Source: Hoylesella buccalis ATCC 35310 (GTDB lineage: Bacteria; Bacteroidota; Bacteroidia; Bacteroidales; Bacteroidaceae). Taken from it: a stretch of 64,000 bases of DNA. The stretch is taken from assembly GCF_025151385.1 (NCBI RefSeq), contig NZ_CP102287.1, positions 558,001-622,000 of the forward strand, in the 5' to 3' direction. Below, one piece after another: positions 16,961 to 25,439 of the stretch (position 1 is its first letter; each line of letters opens with the position of its first letter). Position numbers and translations under genes: made by a program. The notes beneath the pieces were generated by a model. The model saw only the letters and a program-made list of their open reading frames with translations, did no database searches and had not been told where the DNA came from.

Positions 16961-17404
16961 ATGATTGTTTTTAATAAAAAAATGATGCTCTTTCTGAAAA
17001 GACAGCTTATTTCAAATAGGCTGTCCAAAGGGCTTGCAGATCTTTTAAAAGAAGGAATCACTGTTAATGGACAATGTATTTTCTTTAAACGTTTTTATGT
17101 CAATAATCCACATATAACATTAGATTTGTTTGATGATATGACGGCGTATGAATGTTTTCTCAATAATGTTCACATTGAGGATTTTTGTCGTAAGGATATT
17201 GTATCAAATGCTTTTATTTTTGCAGATAGATTGGAGAATATACTTAAAGAAATGAAATGTGGATATGAGATTATATTAACCATACAAAGAGAGTCATGTG
17301 TACTTACATTCCATTCGTTGCATGAATCTGAAGCAGATTGGATGGATCTCTGTAAAATCGATGATTATAAATGTGGAATAGCTCTTTTTAGGTCTCAAGT
17401 GTAA
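16961..17404 (+). CDS. Hypothetical protein, orphan immunity-like
   Basis: The frame is open back to 16898, but that part is RHS core sequence; the first sensible start is ATG at 16961 preceded by GGAGA, giving 147 residues. The protein is soluble, with a basic N-terminus ('FLKRQLISNRLSKGLADLLKEG') and a beta-rich rest containing 'YVNNPHITLDLFDDMTAYECF'. No family is recognised. Location directly behind a broken RHS end suggests an immunity gene that outlived its toxin. The next gene starts 37 bases on. Confidence 0.5.
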   Translation: MIVFNKKMMLFLKRQLISNRLSKGLADLLKEGITVNGQCIFFKRFYVNNPHITLDLFDDMTAYECFLNNVHIEDFCRKDIVSNAFIFADRLENILKEMKCGYEIILTIQRESCVLTFHSLHESEADWMDLCKIDDYKCGIALFRSQV

Positions 17405-17441
17405 TGCTCAAAACTGAGGTCGCCAAAATAAAAGATTAGTA

Positions 17442-18053
17442 ATGAGATTTTGTGCTATATTGATACTTTCTGTGATTTCAATTCTAAATAGTTTAGAATT
17501 GAAATCACAAACTGTTGTAAAAATTTTAAGCAATGGTTGTAAGGTAGAGAGAAGTTTATTTCTAAACGAAAAAAAAATCGGGGTGTATAATAAACGAGGT
17601 AGATTGGTTAAATTGTCCGCAGATGATATCAAATATCAAAAGATATTTTTAGATCAATCTTATAGCCTGATTGATTATGGAATAATTCTAAAATATCCCG
17701 AGGTCATATATAAAGATGCGTGTATTATTGCTGATATTTTGTCAAGTTATGACCCAAGCGAAATCTTATCGTTTACAAAGCCTATAGGGGAGCGAAAAAA
17801 GATTTCTATACAAGATATCAATAAGTATTACACGTATCTTGATGCCAGTGTTGACTATGTAGTTAGTATTAACATTATAGTCAAGGATAGTCTTATTACC
17901 CAATATAGTTATACCTACAAGCCCAATATGTCTGACGTCATTATTTCATATACATGTGTATTTACTTATGATAAAAATAACCGAATAGTAAAATTAGAAA
18001 AAATATATAGACGACACTATGAAACAAAAGAAATTATATATGAAAACAAATAA
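17442..18053 (+). CDS. Hypothetical secreted protein with a perfect palindrome in its signal-peptide region
   Basis: This 203-residue protein has an N-terminal hydrophobic signal ('MRFCAILILSVISILNSLELKSQ') and then a polar, beta-rich body with a repeat-like 'YSYTYKPNM...YTCVFTYDKNNRIVKL' end. It may be exported to the periplasm. Codons 10-22 are encoded by an 18-bp perfect inverted repeat (17471-17509). AT-rich. No family is recognised. It lies between a broken RHS end and repeat R2, so it may be cargo of the toxin island. Confidence 0.55.
   Translation: MRFCAILILSVISILNSLELKSQTVVKILSNGCKVERSLFLNEKKIGVYNKRGRLVKLSADDIKYQKIFLDQSYSLIDYGIILKYPEVIYKDACIIADILSSYDPSEILSFTKPIGERKKISIQDINKYYTYLDASVDYVVSINIIVKDSLITQYSYTYKPNMSDVIISYTCVFTYDKNNRIVKLEKIYRRHYETKEIIYENK
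17471..17509 (+). repeat. Perfect 18-bp inverted repeat, 3-base spacer, inside a coding region
   Basis: Arms 17471-17488 (TGTGATTTCAATTCTAAA) and 17492-17509 (its exact complement) are separated by TAG. The full dyad is in frame with the signal-peptide codons. Confidence 0.97.
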
Positions 18054-18088
18054 CACATGATTTTTGGTAATGTTCCAAATTGGGACTT

Positions 18089-18239
18089 GTCAGAATAACT
18101 ACTTAATAATCAATTTGGTTCTAAATAATTAGGTATAAAGGCAGGGAAAGATTCTCTGCCTTTTGCTATATTTGTAGTCCAAAACAAAGAAAAATGAATA
18201 TACAAGAACACATCGGCACTTTGCACTCCAGATTGGGAG
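18089..18239 (+). repeat. 151-bp direct repeat, copy R2 (with terminator hairpin)
   Basis: It matches R1 at 16441-16591 with scattered substitutions. The hairpin is at 18137-18165. In this copy the short ORF start is not interrupted ('MNIQEHIGTLHSRLGV') but stops soon after. The following 18240-18484 contains a scrap readable as 'LLVDSTAGGSKSD', resembling one at ~2.3 kb, and no gene I can support. Confidence 0.85.
18137..18165 (+). terminator. Terminator hairpin in repeat R2
   Basis: It is the same AAAGGCAG/CTGCCTTT hairpin with trailing T residues as in R1, located 84 bases after the stop of the secreted protein gene. Confidence 0.75.
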
Positions 18240-18484
18240 TGAAAAACTCAAGTTTTCAACACCAAACAAGAGTTTTATAAAAGGATTGACTAATTTTGCA
18301 CTTGCTGGTTGACTCTACGGCTGGTGGTTCAAAATCAGATATAAAAGGCGATTAATAAATTTGTATCAACAATGGAATAAGAAGCATCCCGGATAGTTTG
18401 AATCTACAGTTGAGTAATTAACTTTCTGCAATGTATTGGCAATCTATTGTTGCAAATACATTGCTAATGATAACAATTTAAAAT

Positions 18485-18793
18485 ATGAATGATAGTATAA
18501 TCGTATATGCTATTTCTTTAATATGCATAATATTACTACTAATAGAATGGATTTTTATTAGTCACAAAAAATATTCAATAAATGCAATTGTGTTTATTGT
18601 TTATTCATTTCCTTTGTACTACTTAATGACCTATAAAGGTGCAGGTGGAGCTGCTTTTACGTGGTGGTTCTATTTGGTGTTATTTACATCTATCCATGTA
18701 ATAATCTTATTGATTATAGTTTTGCATTTTTTTAGAACTACTTCGAATAGAAGAAGTAGTGCAAATAAAAAGAAACGATGTTGTGACAAGTAA
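18485..18793 (+). CDS. Small membrane protein
   Basis: This 102-residue protein has three hydrophobic segments (~5-24, ~33-49, ~58-84) and a strongly basic C-terminal tail ('RRSSANKKKRCC'), so it is likely an inner-membrane protein with a cytoplasmic C-terminus. No family is recognised. Small three-helix proteins also act as immunity proteins against membrane-targeting or periplasmic toxins, which would fit the surroundings, but this is inference only. Confidence 0.5.
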   Translation: MNDSIIVYAISLICIILLLIEWIFISHKKYSINAIVFIVYSFPLYYLMTYKGAGGAAFTWWFYLVLFTSIHVIILLIIVLHFFRTTSNRRSSANKKKRCCDK

Positions 18794-18951
18794 AGCAAAA
18801 GGAAACTCTGTCAAGGATGAGAACATGATGATTGTCTACGGAAGAAAAGTGTATGTCATATTCGAATATGTGACAAAGGTTTTCAATCCTTAAATGAAAG
18901 TGTAAAATAAACTGTATCAAGCTATGACAAGGTAGTTTACAACAGTTTATT

Positions 18952-19490
18952 GTACGCTCAGCATGAGCATTATCTAACGGGTGCAACTCCCGAGTATGGC
19001 CTAATAGCGCGAATTACATAACTAAAGGCAAGGGTGTTCATCGTGAGGTGAAATCTGAAGGAAGCTGGCGACAAACATCTGACTTAACGTACAGAAACTT
19101 TTTATAAGGCATTTGGCCATGGATGAGATTGTCAAACAAATCAAAGTCTTATAGCTATTCGGAATGGTTGGCGGAGTTCCCTTGAGCTTAACGAAAAATA
19201 AAGTAGATATAAGGTGGAAAGATATTGTTCATATCCGAGGAGGACTCACGGACGCATCAAATAGTTTTTTTACGAAAGAAACGGAGTAACGCTTGCTGTG
19301 AAAAGTCAGCAGATGCCATAGTAGTGGAGTACTCGATAACGCTCCACGAAAGGCAGACCTGTCAATTAAACGGTAGTAACTGAAACGTATATCGAAGGCA
19401 TGGCTGAAAACAACATGCCGCACACCGTAAGGTGTAAAAACGCGAAACTGCCGTATGCCAAACGGCACGTACGGTGATGGGGAGGTCGGC
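18952..19490 (+). ncRNA. Group II intron relic, ORF-less and 3' truncated
   Basis: The sequence has the conserved secondary-structure motifs of bacterial group II introns. The putative 5' end is GTACGCTCAGC (for GUGYG) with 'GGGTGCAACTCCCGAGT'; domain I has 'AAGGCAAGGGTG', 'CATCGTGAGGTG' and 'GAAGGAAGCTGGCG', then 'AACGTACAGAAAC'. Domain V lies at about 19448-19478 (CCGTA/TACGG, CG bulge, TGCC/GGCA). No reverse transcriptase ORF is present in domain IV, which is reduced to small stems. The 5' strand of domain VI (GGGAGGTCGGC) is there but its complementary strand, branch-point A and 3' splice site are missing before the pgk terminator. It therefore cannot splice. Boundaries are approximate. 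Confidence 0.8.
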
Positions 19491-19497
19491 AAATGTG

Positions 19498-19542
19498 AAA
19501 AATAGGAGGTAAATGTCTTTTATGAATAACATTTACCTCCTA
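19498..19542 (-). terminator. Terminator of pgk
   Basis: There is a perfect 14-bp inverted repeat (TAGGAGGTAAATGT and complement) with a 12-base loop, followed on the minus strand by five T. It lies 47 bases beyond the pgk stop and also abuts the broken intron end. Confidence 0.85.
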
Positions 19543-19589
19543 CCCAATTTTATTTATGCCTGCAAGGAAATATCCCTTGCATGCTGTTT

Positions 19590-20840
19590 TCAGCCTTTAA
19601 TGGCAGCTACACCGGGAAGAGTTTTTCCCTCAATGGCCTCAAGCATTGCGCCACCACCAGTAGAAACGTAAGAAACCTTGTCGGCCAAGCCAAACTTGTT
19701 GACAGCTGCCACTGAGTCGCCACCGCCAACCAGAGAGAATGCACCATTCTCTTGCGTGGCTTGAGCTACGTATTTGGCAATTTCACCAGTACCGTGTGCG
19801 AAGTTTTCCAACTCGAACACACCAACAGGACCGTTCCACAAGATAGTCTTAGAATCGAGAATAATCTTCTTCCAGTTCTCCAAACTCTCTTCCGATGCGT
19901 CCATGCCTTCCCATTCGTCTGGAATTTCATTGATGGGGAACACTTTGCGTTCGGTGTCGTTGGAGAATTCCTTTCCGCAAACGGTTGCTACCGACAATGA
20001 CAGGTTCACGCCCTTTTCTTTGGCGGCTTTCATCACATTAAGAGCCTCTGGCATCAAATCATCTTCGTGCAACGACTTACCAATCTTGCCACCTTGTGCT
20101 TTGATGAAGGTGTAACCCATGCCGCCGCCGATAATCAAGTTGTCTACCTTGTCAAGCAAGTTCTTGATAACACCCAGCTTAGAGCTTACCTTGCTGCCAC
20201 CGATGATGGCCGTGAAAGGATGTTGTGCGTTCTTCAACACGTTGTCAATGGCAGTAACCTCTTTCTCCATCAGGTAGCCTAACATCTTGCTATCGGCGTC
20301 AAAATAGTCGGCGATCACAGCTGTTGAAGCGTGCTTGCGGTGAGCGGTACCAAAGGCATCGTTTACATATACGTCTGCATACGAAGCCAGTTTCTTGGCA
20401 AAGTCTGCCTGGCTGGTCTTCATGGCCTTCTTTGCCTCGTCATATTCTGGTGTGCCTTTTTCTACGCCTACAGGCTTGCCTTCTTCTTCAGCATAGAAGC
20501 GAAGATTTTCCAGCAACAGTGCTTCACCCATCTTCAAGTCAGCTGCCTCTTTCTCAGCATGGGCGCAGTCTTTCGCAAATTTCACGTTAACGCCTAAAGC
20601 ATCTGAAACGTTCTTAACGATTTGTTCGAGTGATAATTCAGCCTTCACTTTGCCTTTGGGCTTGCCCATGTGGCTCATCATGATGACAGCACCGCCGTCT
20701 GCAAGAATTTTCTTCAGCGTAGGCAGAGCACCACGAATGCGGGTGTCGTCGGTTACCTTTCCATTTTCATCCAATGGAACATTGAAGTCTACGCGTACAA
20801 TTGCTTTCTTTCCAGCAAAATTGAATTGATCAATTTTCAT
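19590..20840 (-). CDS. pgk: Phosphoglycerate kinase
   Basis: It is the glycolytic enzyme transferring phosphate from 1,3-bisphosphoglycerate to ADP. It has 416 residues, normal length. Visible: N-terminal '[19 protein letters not shown]', the substrate loop '[10 protein letters not shown]', 'TAHRKHAS', the nucleotide site '[12 protein letters not shown]' and 'WNGPVGVFE', and the C-terminal '[13 protein letters not shown]...STGGGAMLE'. A TAnnTTTG box (TAACTTTG) lies 48-55 bases upstream on the minus strand. It is monocistronic with its own terminator. Confidence 0.98.
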   Translation of the reverse strand: MKIDQFNFAGKKAIVRVDFNVPLDENGKVTDDTRIRGALPTLKKILADGGAVIMMSHMGKPKGKVKAELSLEQIVKNVSDALGVNVKFAKDCAHAEKEAADLKMGEALLLENLRFYAEEEGKPVGVEKGTPEYDEAKKAMKTSQADFAKKLASYADVYVNDAFGTAHRKHASTAVIADYFDADSKMLGYLMEKEVTAIDNVLKNAQHPFTAIIGGSKVSSKLGVIKNLLDKVDNLIIGGGMGYTFIKAQGGKIGKSLHEDDLMPEALNVMKAAKEKGVNLSLSVATVCGKEFSNDTERKVFPINEIPDEWEGMDASEESLENWKKIILDSKTILWNGPVGVFELENFAHGTGEIAKYVAQATQENGAFSLVGGGDSVAAVNKFGLADKVSYVSTGGGAMLEAIEGKTLPGVAAIKG

Positions 20841-20887
20841 TTTCGAATCTTTTATTTGTTAATGATAATTTATTCTCGTTGTGTTGA

Positions 20888-20895
20888 CAAAGTTA
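20888..20895 (-). promoter_or_regulatory. -7 box of the pgk promoter
   Basis: TAACTTTG on the minus strand, 47 bases before the pgk ATG. No clear -33 TTTG at the expected distance. Confidence 0.5.
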
Positions 20896-20990
20896 CGAAA
20901 AATAGCTGTGAATTCACTCTATTTTATGGGTTCTTTTTATTTTGTCATCACTCTGTAGCTCGATTGATTCCATTGTTTTTCTTTCGAAAA

Positions 20991-21078
20991 CCAATCTCCA
21001 TGACTTTGGCAGCCAATCTCTTTGACTTTGACTGCCAAACTCTTTGACTTTGACTGCCAAACTCTATGAGATTGCACG
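20991..21078. repeat. 22-bp repeat array A (four units)
   Basis: Four consecutive 22-bp units start at 20991, 21013, 21035 and 21057. Each begins CCAAT/ACTC, then two bases, then TGACTTTG (TGAGATTG in unit 4), then four variable bases. Within a unit CCAAA-TCA faces TGA-TTTG, so the array is alternating inverted 11-bp half-sites. It lies between the pgk promoter and the end of the DUF1460 gene. The remainder of 20841-21156 shows nothing else. Confidence 0.92.
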
Positions 21079-21156
21079 ACAATGGTAAAAGCCTGAAAAC
21101 AACAGCGTTTTGAGGTTGAATAAATGAGCTGTTCAAGTGGTCGGCAACCCTTGTGT

Positions 21157-22005
21157 TTACAGTCCGGCACACCTGACCGCCCTGATGCCAATTTGTGAGC
21201 GTTGTCTACTCATGTACTTGTTGAGCGTCATCGATTCTTCCACCACTTTTCCGTGAATGGAGGAGGCATTGAGCAGATGTAGGCCATCTTCGTGCCAGAT
21301 GGCTATGCCGACGTGACTGGTATCCAGCCCTTTTCGGCTGGTGAGCATGGCCAGGATGTCACCGTCTTTGATGCACCGCCTGAGGAGGGGCGTATTGCGA
21401 ATGCTGTCCTTGGGAATGTACAGATATTCGTTGCCACTTAGCTCAATCTCCATTTCTCGAATGGCTGCGATGACCTCCGGCTTGCCCTTCATCATCGGAT
21501 AATATTGCGGATGGGTTGTCATGTAGTGCAGGTCAAGCACCTGTGTAGCCGAGAAAGGCGGGTCAAGCTCTTCAACATGCTGGATGTAGCCCATGCGCAC
21601 GTTGTCTTCTATCCAGGATGAGAAGTAGTGAAGACGGTTGGGATAAGCTACTTTTCCATTGCGATATCTGACGAGTCGCAGAAATTGACAAAAGTCTTGA
21701 AAACGCTTTTGATGGTTCTTGTGGCATAAGAAAAGTGCCAAAACATTTTCCACATACGTTGTACAGTCAAGTTCGCGCAAGTTGATAACCAGGTTCTCCC
21801 GGTCGTTGTTTTCCAAGGTCTTGGCGATATAGGGCGTTCCAATCAACTGACGAGCAAAAAATATCACCATGTTTGTGCCTTTGTCTTGCTGACGGGCAGA
21901 AGCGAGAAGTTGTTCAACCTTGACACTGTCAGCTTTTTCATATTGCAGGGTTTGCCCGAAGACCTGTAGGCAGAAGGTGGATAATAGTAAAAATAGCAGT
22001 CGCAT
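21157..22005 (-). CDS. DUF1460 amidase-like secreted protein
   Basis: This 282-residue exported protein has a signal peptide 'MRLLFLLLSTFCLQVFGQ'. The body has 'LIGTPY', 'LRELDCTTYVENVLA' (Cys as the likely nucleophile of an NlpC/P60-like papain fold), 'DGDILAMLTSRKGLDTSHVGIAIW' with the His, and a basic end. DUF1460 proteins are thought to cleave peptidoglycan peptides. Last gene of a tight minus-strand series; the DUF4421 gene ends 8 bases before its start. Confidence 0.85.
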   Translation of the reverse strand: MRLLFLLLSTFCLQVFGQTLQYEKADSVKVEQLLASARQQDKGTNMVIFFARQLIGTPYIAKTLENNDRENLVINLRELDCTTYVENVLALFLCHKNHQKRFQDFCQFLRLVRYRNGKVAYPNRLHYFSSWIEDNVRMGYIQHVEELDPPFSATQVLDLHYMTTHPQYYPMMKGKPEVIAAIREMEIELSGNEYLYIPKDSIRNTPLLRRCIKDGDILAMLTSRKGLDTSHVGIAIWHEDGLHLLNASSIHGKVVEESMTLNKYMSRQRSQIGIRAVRCAGL

Positions 22006-22013
22006 ATATCAAA

Positions 22014-23108
22014 TTATTTTTGTTTTATTTTTCCAAAATTAAATCCTACATAGATGTTGAAGTTACCGAAAATGGTACTTGTTGAAAACTGACCTTTCTG
22101 ATAGTTGTATACGTGGAATATGGTACTTGTGCCTACATAATAGCGCGTATTGTTCCACACAACGCCAACCCGGCCTACTGCATCGACGTTGAATTTTTTC
22201 AGATTGTAATCATGGGTGGTCGTTTGTTCTTTCAAAACGTCACCCACGCTGTGCTTGTACGCCAGTCCCAGGCATAGGGAAGAGGCGAACAGCCAGTTGT
22301 GGGCAAACACCCAGTTGTAAGCATATCCGCCAGAAACTGAAATGTCGGAGTAGTGATAATTACCAAATGTCAGACGTGTGTCTTCTTTCGTTTTTCCCTC
22401 TTCCCCTGGTTTTAACACCGATCTGACCAGATGATTAAGTTCAGACAGGTCGATGCTCATCTTGTGCTTGGTATAGCCAATGCCCACCATAGGCGACCCA
22501 TAACTTCTTCGTTGTACCGTGGATTGGCTGAAAGCAGCTGGGTAAGAGAATTTTCGGTGATTGAAAATGTAGTAGAGATTGAAGCCCTTGATGCTCGACT
22601 TGAAGCCACTGAACGGTTGCTTCTCAAGAGGTTTGGTGTCGATTTTATCATCAATATACAGGCTTCTGATACTATATAAGTTGCCCGTTTTACGATAAAA
22701 CAAATCTATGGTGAGGCGCGAAGAATAGAGGCTCAGGTCTATTTCTTGGCGATCCTTATTCTTGTCGTAGTGTTTGAGATCGAAGGTATAGCCCAGAAAA
22801 AACCACCTGTAGCCTACGAAAGGGCCTATCTTGATGCTGGGTTGGGGAGCCAAGGTGACAGTTTGTCCTTGTTGGTTGCGCAAACGATAGCCTTCATAGG
22901 TGTTGGTGTTTTGCAGCATCACGGTGTAGTAGTAATGCTGTGGTTCGACATAATTGGTGTCTACTTCCGAGAAACTCTCTACGAACCTGACCGCCCCCTG
23001 GGTTAGTTTCTTGAAGAAACCTTTTCTCTCAGGGATGGTATCAGCCAGCATGTGGGTCGAAAATACGACCAACAACAGTAGTGTGTATCGTTTGTAGTGT
23101 AGCATCAA
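22014..23108 (-). CDS. DUF4421 outer-membrane beta-barrel-like protein
   Basis: This 364-residue protein has a signal peptide (~1-22), a short polar region ('SFSEVDTNYVEPQHYYY') and then alternating amphipathic strands to the end ('GYRWFFLGYTFDLKHY', 'FGNFNIYVGFNFGKIKQ'), as expected for a barrel. It matches DUF4421, a Bacteroidota family of unknown function. The spacing of 8 bases to the DUF1460 gene and 13 to the oxidoreductase suggests one transcript. Confidence 0.82.
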   Translation of the reverse strand: MMLHYKRYTLLLLVVFSTHMLADTIPERKGFFKKLTQGAVRFVESFSEVDTNYVEPQHYYYTVMLQNTNTYEGYRLRNQQGQTVTLAPQPSIKIGPFVGYRWFFLGYTFDLKHYDKNKDRQEIDLSLYSSRLTIDLFYRKTGNLYSIRSLYIDDKIDTKPLEKQPFSGFKSSIKGFNLYYIFNHRKFSYPAAFSQSTVQRRSYGSPMVGIGYTKHKMSIDLSELNHLVRSVLKPGEEGKTKEDTRLTFGNYHYSDISVSGGYAYNWVFAHNWLFASSLCLGLAYKHSVGDVLKEQTTTHDYNLKKFNVDAVGRVGVVWNNTRYYVGTSTIFHVYNYQKGQFSTSTIFGNFNIYVGFNFGKIKQK

Positions 23109-23121
23109 AATAGGTATGCAG

Positions 23122-24105
23122 TTAAAATTTACCCAATATTCTGTCCATCACCCAATTTACTGGCGTGGCACTGACGCTCGTGCAGGTGCAGACACCGATA
23201 CCTTGCAGGTCTTCGGTAACCGCTTTGATGATGGGTAGCTGAACGTATGATGGGTTAGGAACCGTGATGTTTCGGATGCCGTCAGAGGTGATTAACTGAA
23301 TGGGATGATAGTTGTAAACCGAGAACGACAGTGAGCCTTGCTCGCCAACCACGTCGATGCTGTCTTCCTTTGCACTCTGATGACCTACGAAGCACCATGA
23401 CCCGCTTCCCGGAAGACCATTCTCAAACAGGAAACAAGCACTGATGGTGTCCTCGGCAGAGTATAGGTGTGCGCGGTTGGCACAATAGCCATGCGCCTGG
23501 GTAATCACACCAAAGAATTCTTGCAGCAAGTCAAGTTGATGAGGTGCCAGGTCATAAAAGTAGCCACCGCCAGCGATGTCGGGTTGCAGTCGCCACGGAA
23601 GATGGCGGCTGCCGCTGTAGTCCAGATCCCGAGGAGGAACGGAAAAACGCACTTGCACGTTGGTCACCGTGCCGATGGTTCCACTGTCCAGGATGCTTTT
23701 CACCTTCTGAAAATAGGGTAGGTATCTTCTGTAGTAGGCTACAAAGCAGGGAACTCCCGTTTGCTGGCTTACTCTGTTGATGCGCGCGCAATCTTCATAA
23801 CTGGCAGCCAAAGGCTTCTCAATGTAGACCGGCTTGCCCGCCTTCATGGCCATGATAGCGTAGGTGGCATGGCTGGAGGGTGGGGTAGCGATGTAAATGG
23901 CGTTCACCTCGGGGTCGTCTATGAGCTGCTGCGCATCGGTATACCATTTCTTGATGTGGTGACGCTCGGCGTACGATAGCACTTTCTCCTTGCTCCTGCT
24001 GTACACAGCTTCTACATGCGATCCCTCAACCTCATTGAAGGCAGGTCCCGATTTCAATTCGGTGACCTCGCCGCATCCGATGAATCCCCAACTGATATGT
24101 TTCAT
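23122..24105 (-). CDS. Gfo/Idh/MocA family oxidoreductase
   Basis: This 327-residue NAD(P)-dependent dehydrogenase has an N-terminal Rossmann fold with 'WGFIGCGEVTELKSGPAF', the 'YIATPPSSHATYAIMAMKAGKPVYIEKPLA' motif (EKP at ~98, containing the conserved Lys), and a C-terminal alpha/beta domain with 'HQLDLLQEFFG'. The family oxidises sugars or sugar acids; the substrate is not evident. It has one base to the permease downstream on the strand order and 13 to DUF4421. Confidence 0.9.
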   Translation of the reverse strand: MKHISWGFIGCGEVTELKSGPAFNEVEGSHVEAVYSRSKEKVLSYAERHHIKKWYTDAQQLIDDPEVNAIYIATPPSSHATYAIMAMKAGKPVYIEKPLAASYEDCARINRVSQQTGVPCFVAYYRRYLPYFQKVKSILDSGTIGTVTNVQVRFSVPPRDLDYSGSRHLPWRLQPDIAGGGYFYDLAPHQLDLLQEFFGVITQAHGYCANRAHLYSAEDTISACFLFENGLPGSGSWCFVGHQSAKEDSIDVVGEQGSLSFSVYNYHPIQLITSDGIRNITVPNPSYVQLPIIKAVTEDLQGIGVCTCTSVSATPVNWVMDRILGKF

Positions 24106-24106
24106 A

Positions 24107-25408
24107 TTAATTGAAAACGAAGTTAATGATGAACAGAATGGCTAACGTTACGAGTGTGATGTTGAGTTGTTTCCAACGGCCAACACACAACTTCAAAATC
24201 ACATAGCTCAAGATGCCAAGGCAGATACCGTCGGCAATGGAATAGCAAAGTACCATGGTAATCATGGTAATGAAGGCAGGGAATGACTCGCTTACATCAC
24301 TCAAATCGAGCTTTTTCACCGAGTCGAGCATCAGCACACCTACCAACACCAATGCGCCACTGGTAGCAGCACCGGGGATGAGGAGAAAGATAGGCGATAC
24401 CAAAAGGGAAAGGAGGAAGAGAATACCCACAAACGCTGATGTCACACCGCTTCGGCCACCTTCCGCAATACCCGATGCACTTTCAATATAGGTGGTGATG
24501 GTGGAGGATCCGAGCATGGCTCCACAGGTGGTACCAATGGCATCGCTCATCATCGCTTCTTTCACTCTTGGAATGGAACCGTCGGGTTGTACGATGCCCG
24601 TTTTCTCTGCCAAACCGACCAAGGTGCCGATGGTATCGAAGATGTTGACAATGAGCAACGAGAAAATCACCAACAGGGTCTTGATGTTGAGGAACCCGTT
24701 GAAGTCGAAATGACAGAAGATGGGGGAGATGTCTTGTGGCGCGGAAACCGGCAGCCAGCCATCAGGTATCATGGTGACGCCCATAGGTATGCCAATGAGC
24801 GTTGCGGCAACGATGCCATAGAACAGCGACCCTTTGACATTGCGGGCCATCAGGATACCACTCAGCAGAATGGCGATGATGCCCAATGTCGACTCGGGGG
24901 TGAAGGCACCCAAGCCCACAAACGTGCCTTCTTTGGCCACGATGATGCCCGCATTCTTGAGGCCGATAAACGCAATGAACATGCCAATGCCCGCAGAGAT
25001 GGCGTACCGCAGGTTTTTGGGTATGCTGTCGAGAATTAATTCGCGTACATTGAAAAAGGTAATGAGTAGAAACACGAGCCCCTCAATGAGCATGATGGCC
25101 AGGGCTTGTTCCCATGAATAGCCCATAGCCTGACAGAGCGTGTAGGCAAAAAAGGCATTCAGTCCCATGCTGGGAGCCTGTGCAAAGGGCAGTTTGGCCA
25201 TGAAGGCCAGCAGCAAGGTGGCTATAGCAGCTGACAAAGCTGTAGCCGTGAAGAGCGCACCCTTATCCATTCCCGTGCTCGAGAGAATGGCTGGATTGAC
25301 GGCGAGGATATAACTCATTGTTAAGAATGTGGTTGCTCCGGCAATCAATTCTGTTTTCATTTTCATGCTCTTGGTATCGAAGCCAAGAAGTTTTGCGAAT
25401 GGTTTCAT
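24107..25408 (-). CDS. NCS2-family purine permease (AzgA-like)
   Basis: This inner-membrane nucleobase:cation symporter has 433 residues from the Met chosen here. About 12-14 hydrophobic segments are present, with family motifs 'TFLTMSYILAVNPAILS' near the N-terminus and 'NIFDTIGTLVG' in the middle. This AzgA/GhxP branch takes up adenine, guanine or hypoxanthine. An upstream in-frame ATG at 25468 would overlap the end of nudC and add a non-conserved basic leader, so 25408 is preferred. The neighbouring 5'-nucleotidase and NudC would supply nucleosides and bases, so the run may serve purine salvage. Confidence 0.9.
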   Translation of the reverse strand: MKPFAKLLGFDTKSMKMKTELIAGATTFLTMSYILAVNPAILSSTGMDKGALFTATALSAAIATLLLAFMAKLPFAQAPSMGLNAFFAYTLCQAMGYSWEQALAIMLIEGLVFLLITFFNVRELILDSIPKNLRYAISAGIGMFIAFIGLKNAGIIVAKEGTFVGLGAFTPESTLGIIAILLSGILMARNVKGSLFYGIVAATLIGIPMGVTMIPDGWLPVSAPQDISPIFCHFDFNGFLNIKTLLVIFSLLIVNIFDTIGTLVGLAEKTGIVQPDGSIPRVKEAMMSDAIGTTCGAMLGSSTITTYIESASGIAEGGRSGVTSAFVGILFLLSLLVSPIFLLIPGAATSGALVLVGVLMLDSVKKLDLSDVSESFPAFITMITMVLCYSIADGICLGILSYVILKLCVGRWKQLNITLVTLAILFIINFVFN

Positions 25409-25439
25409 GAGATATGTTTTGAAGATTCTTACAGTTTGG

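Noticed and set aside
18738..18986. Minus-strand ORF of 82 aa upstream of the intron relic
   Set aside because: Overlaps the end of the small membrane protein gene and the intron 5' end, with no family features.
19229..19492. Minus-strand ORF of 87 aa inside the intron relic
   Set aside because: It is antisense to structured intron RNA; amino-acid composition is not protein-like.
20991..21078. The 22-bp arrays as CRISPR arrays
   Set aside because: Units are contiguous without spacers, imperfect, only four per locus, and no cas gene is in the window.
20937..21191. Minus-strand ORF across array A (84 aa)
   Set aside because: It reads through the 22-bp repeat, whose period is not a multiple of 3; its composition is an artefact of the repeat. 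The same applies to the 35603-35785 minus ORF.
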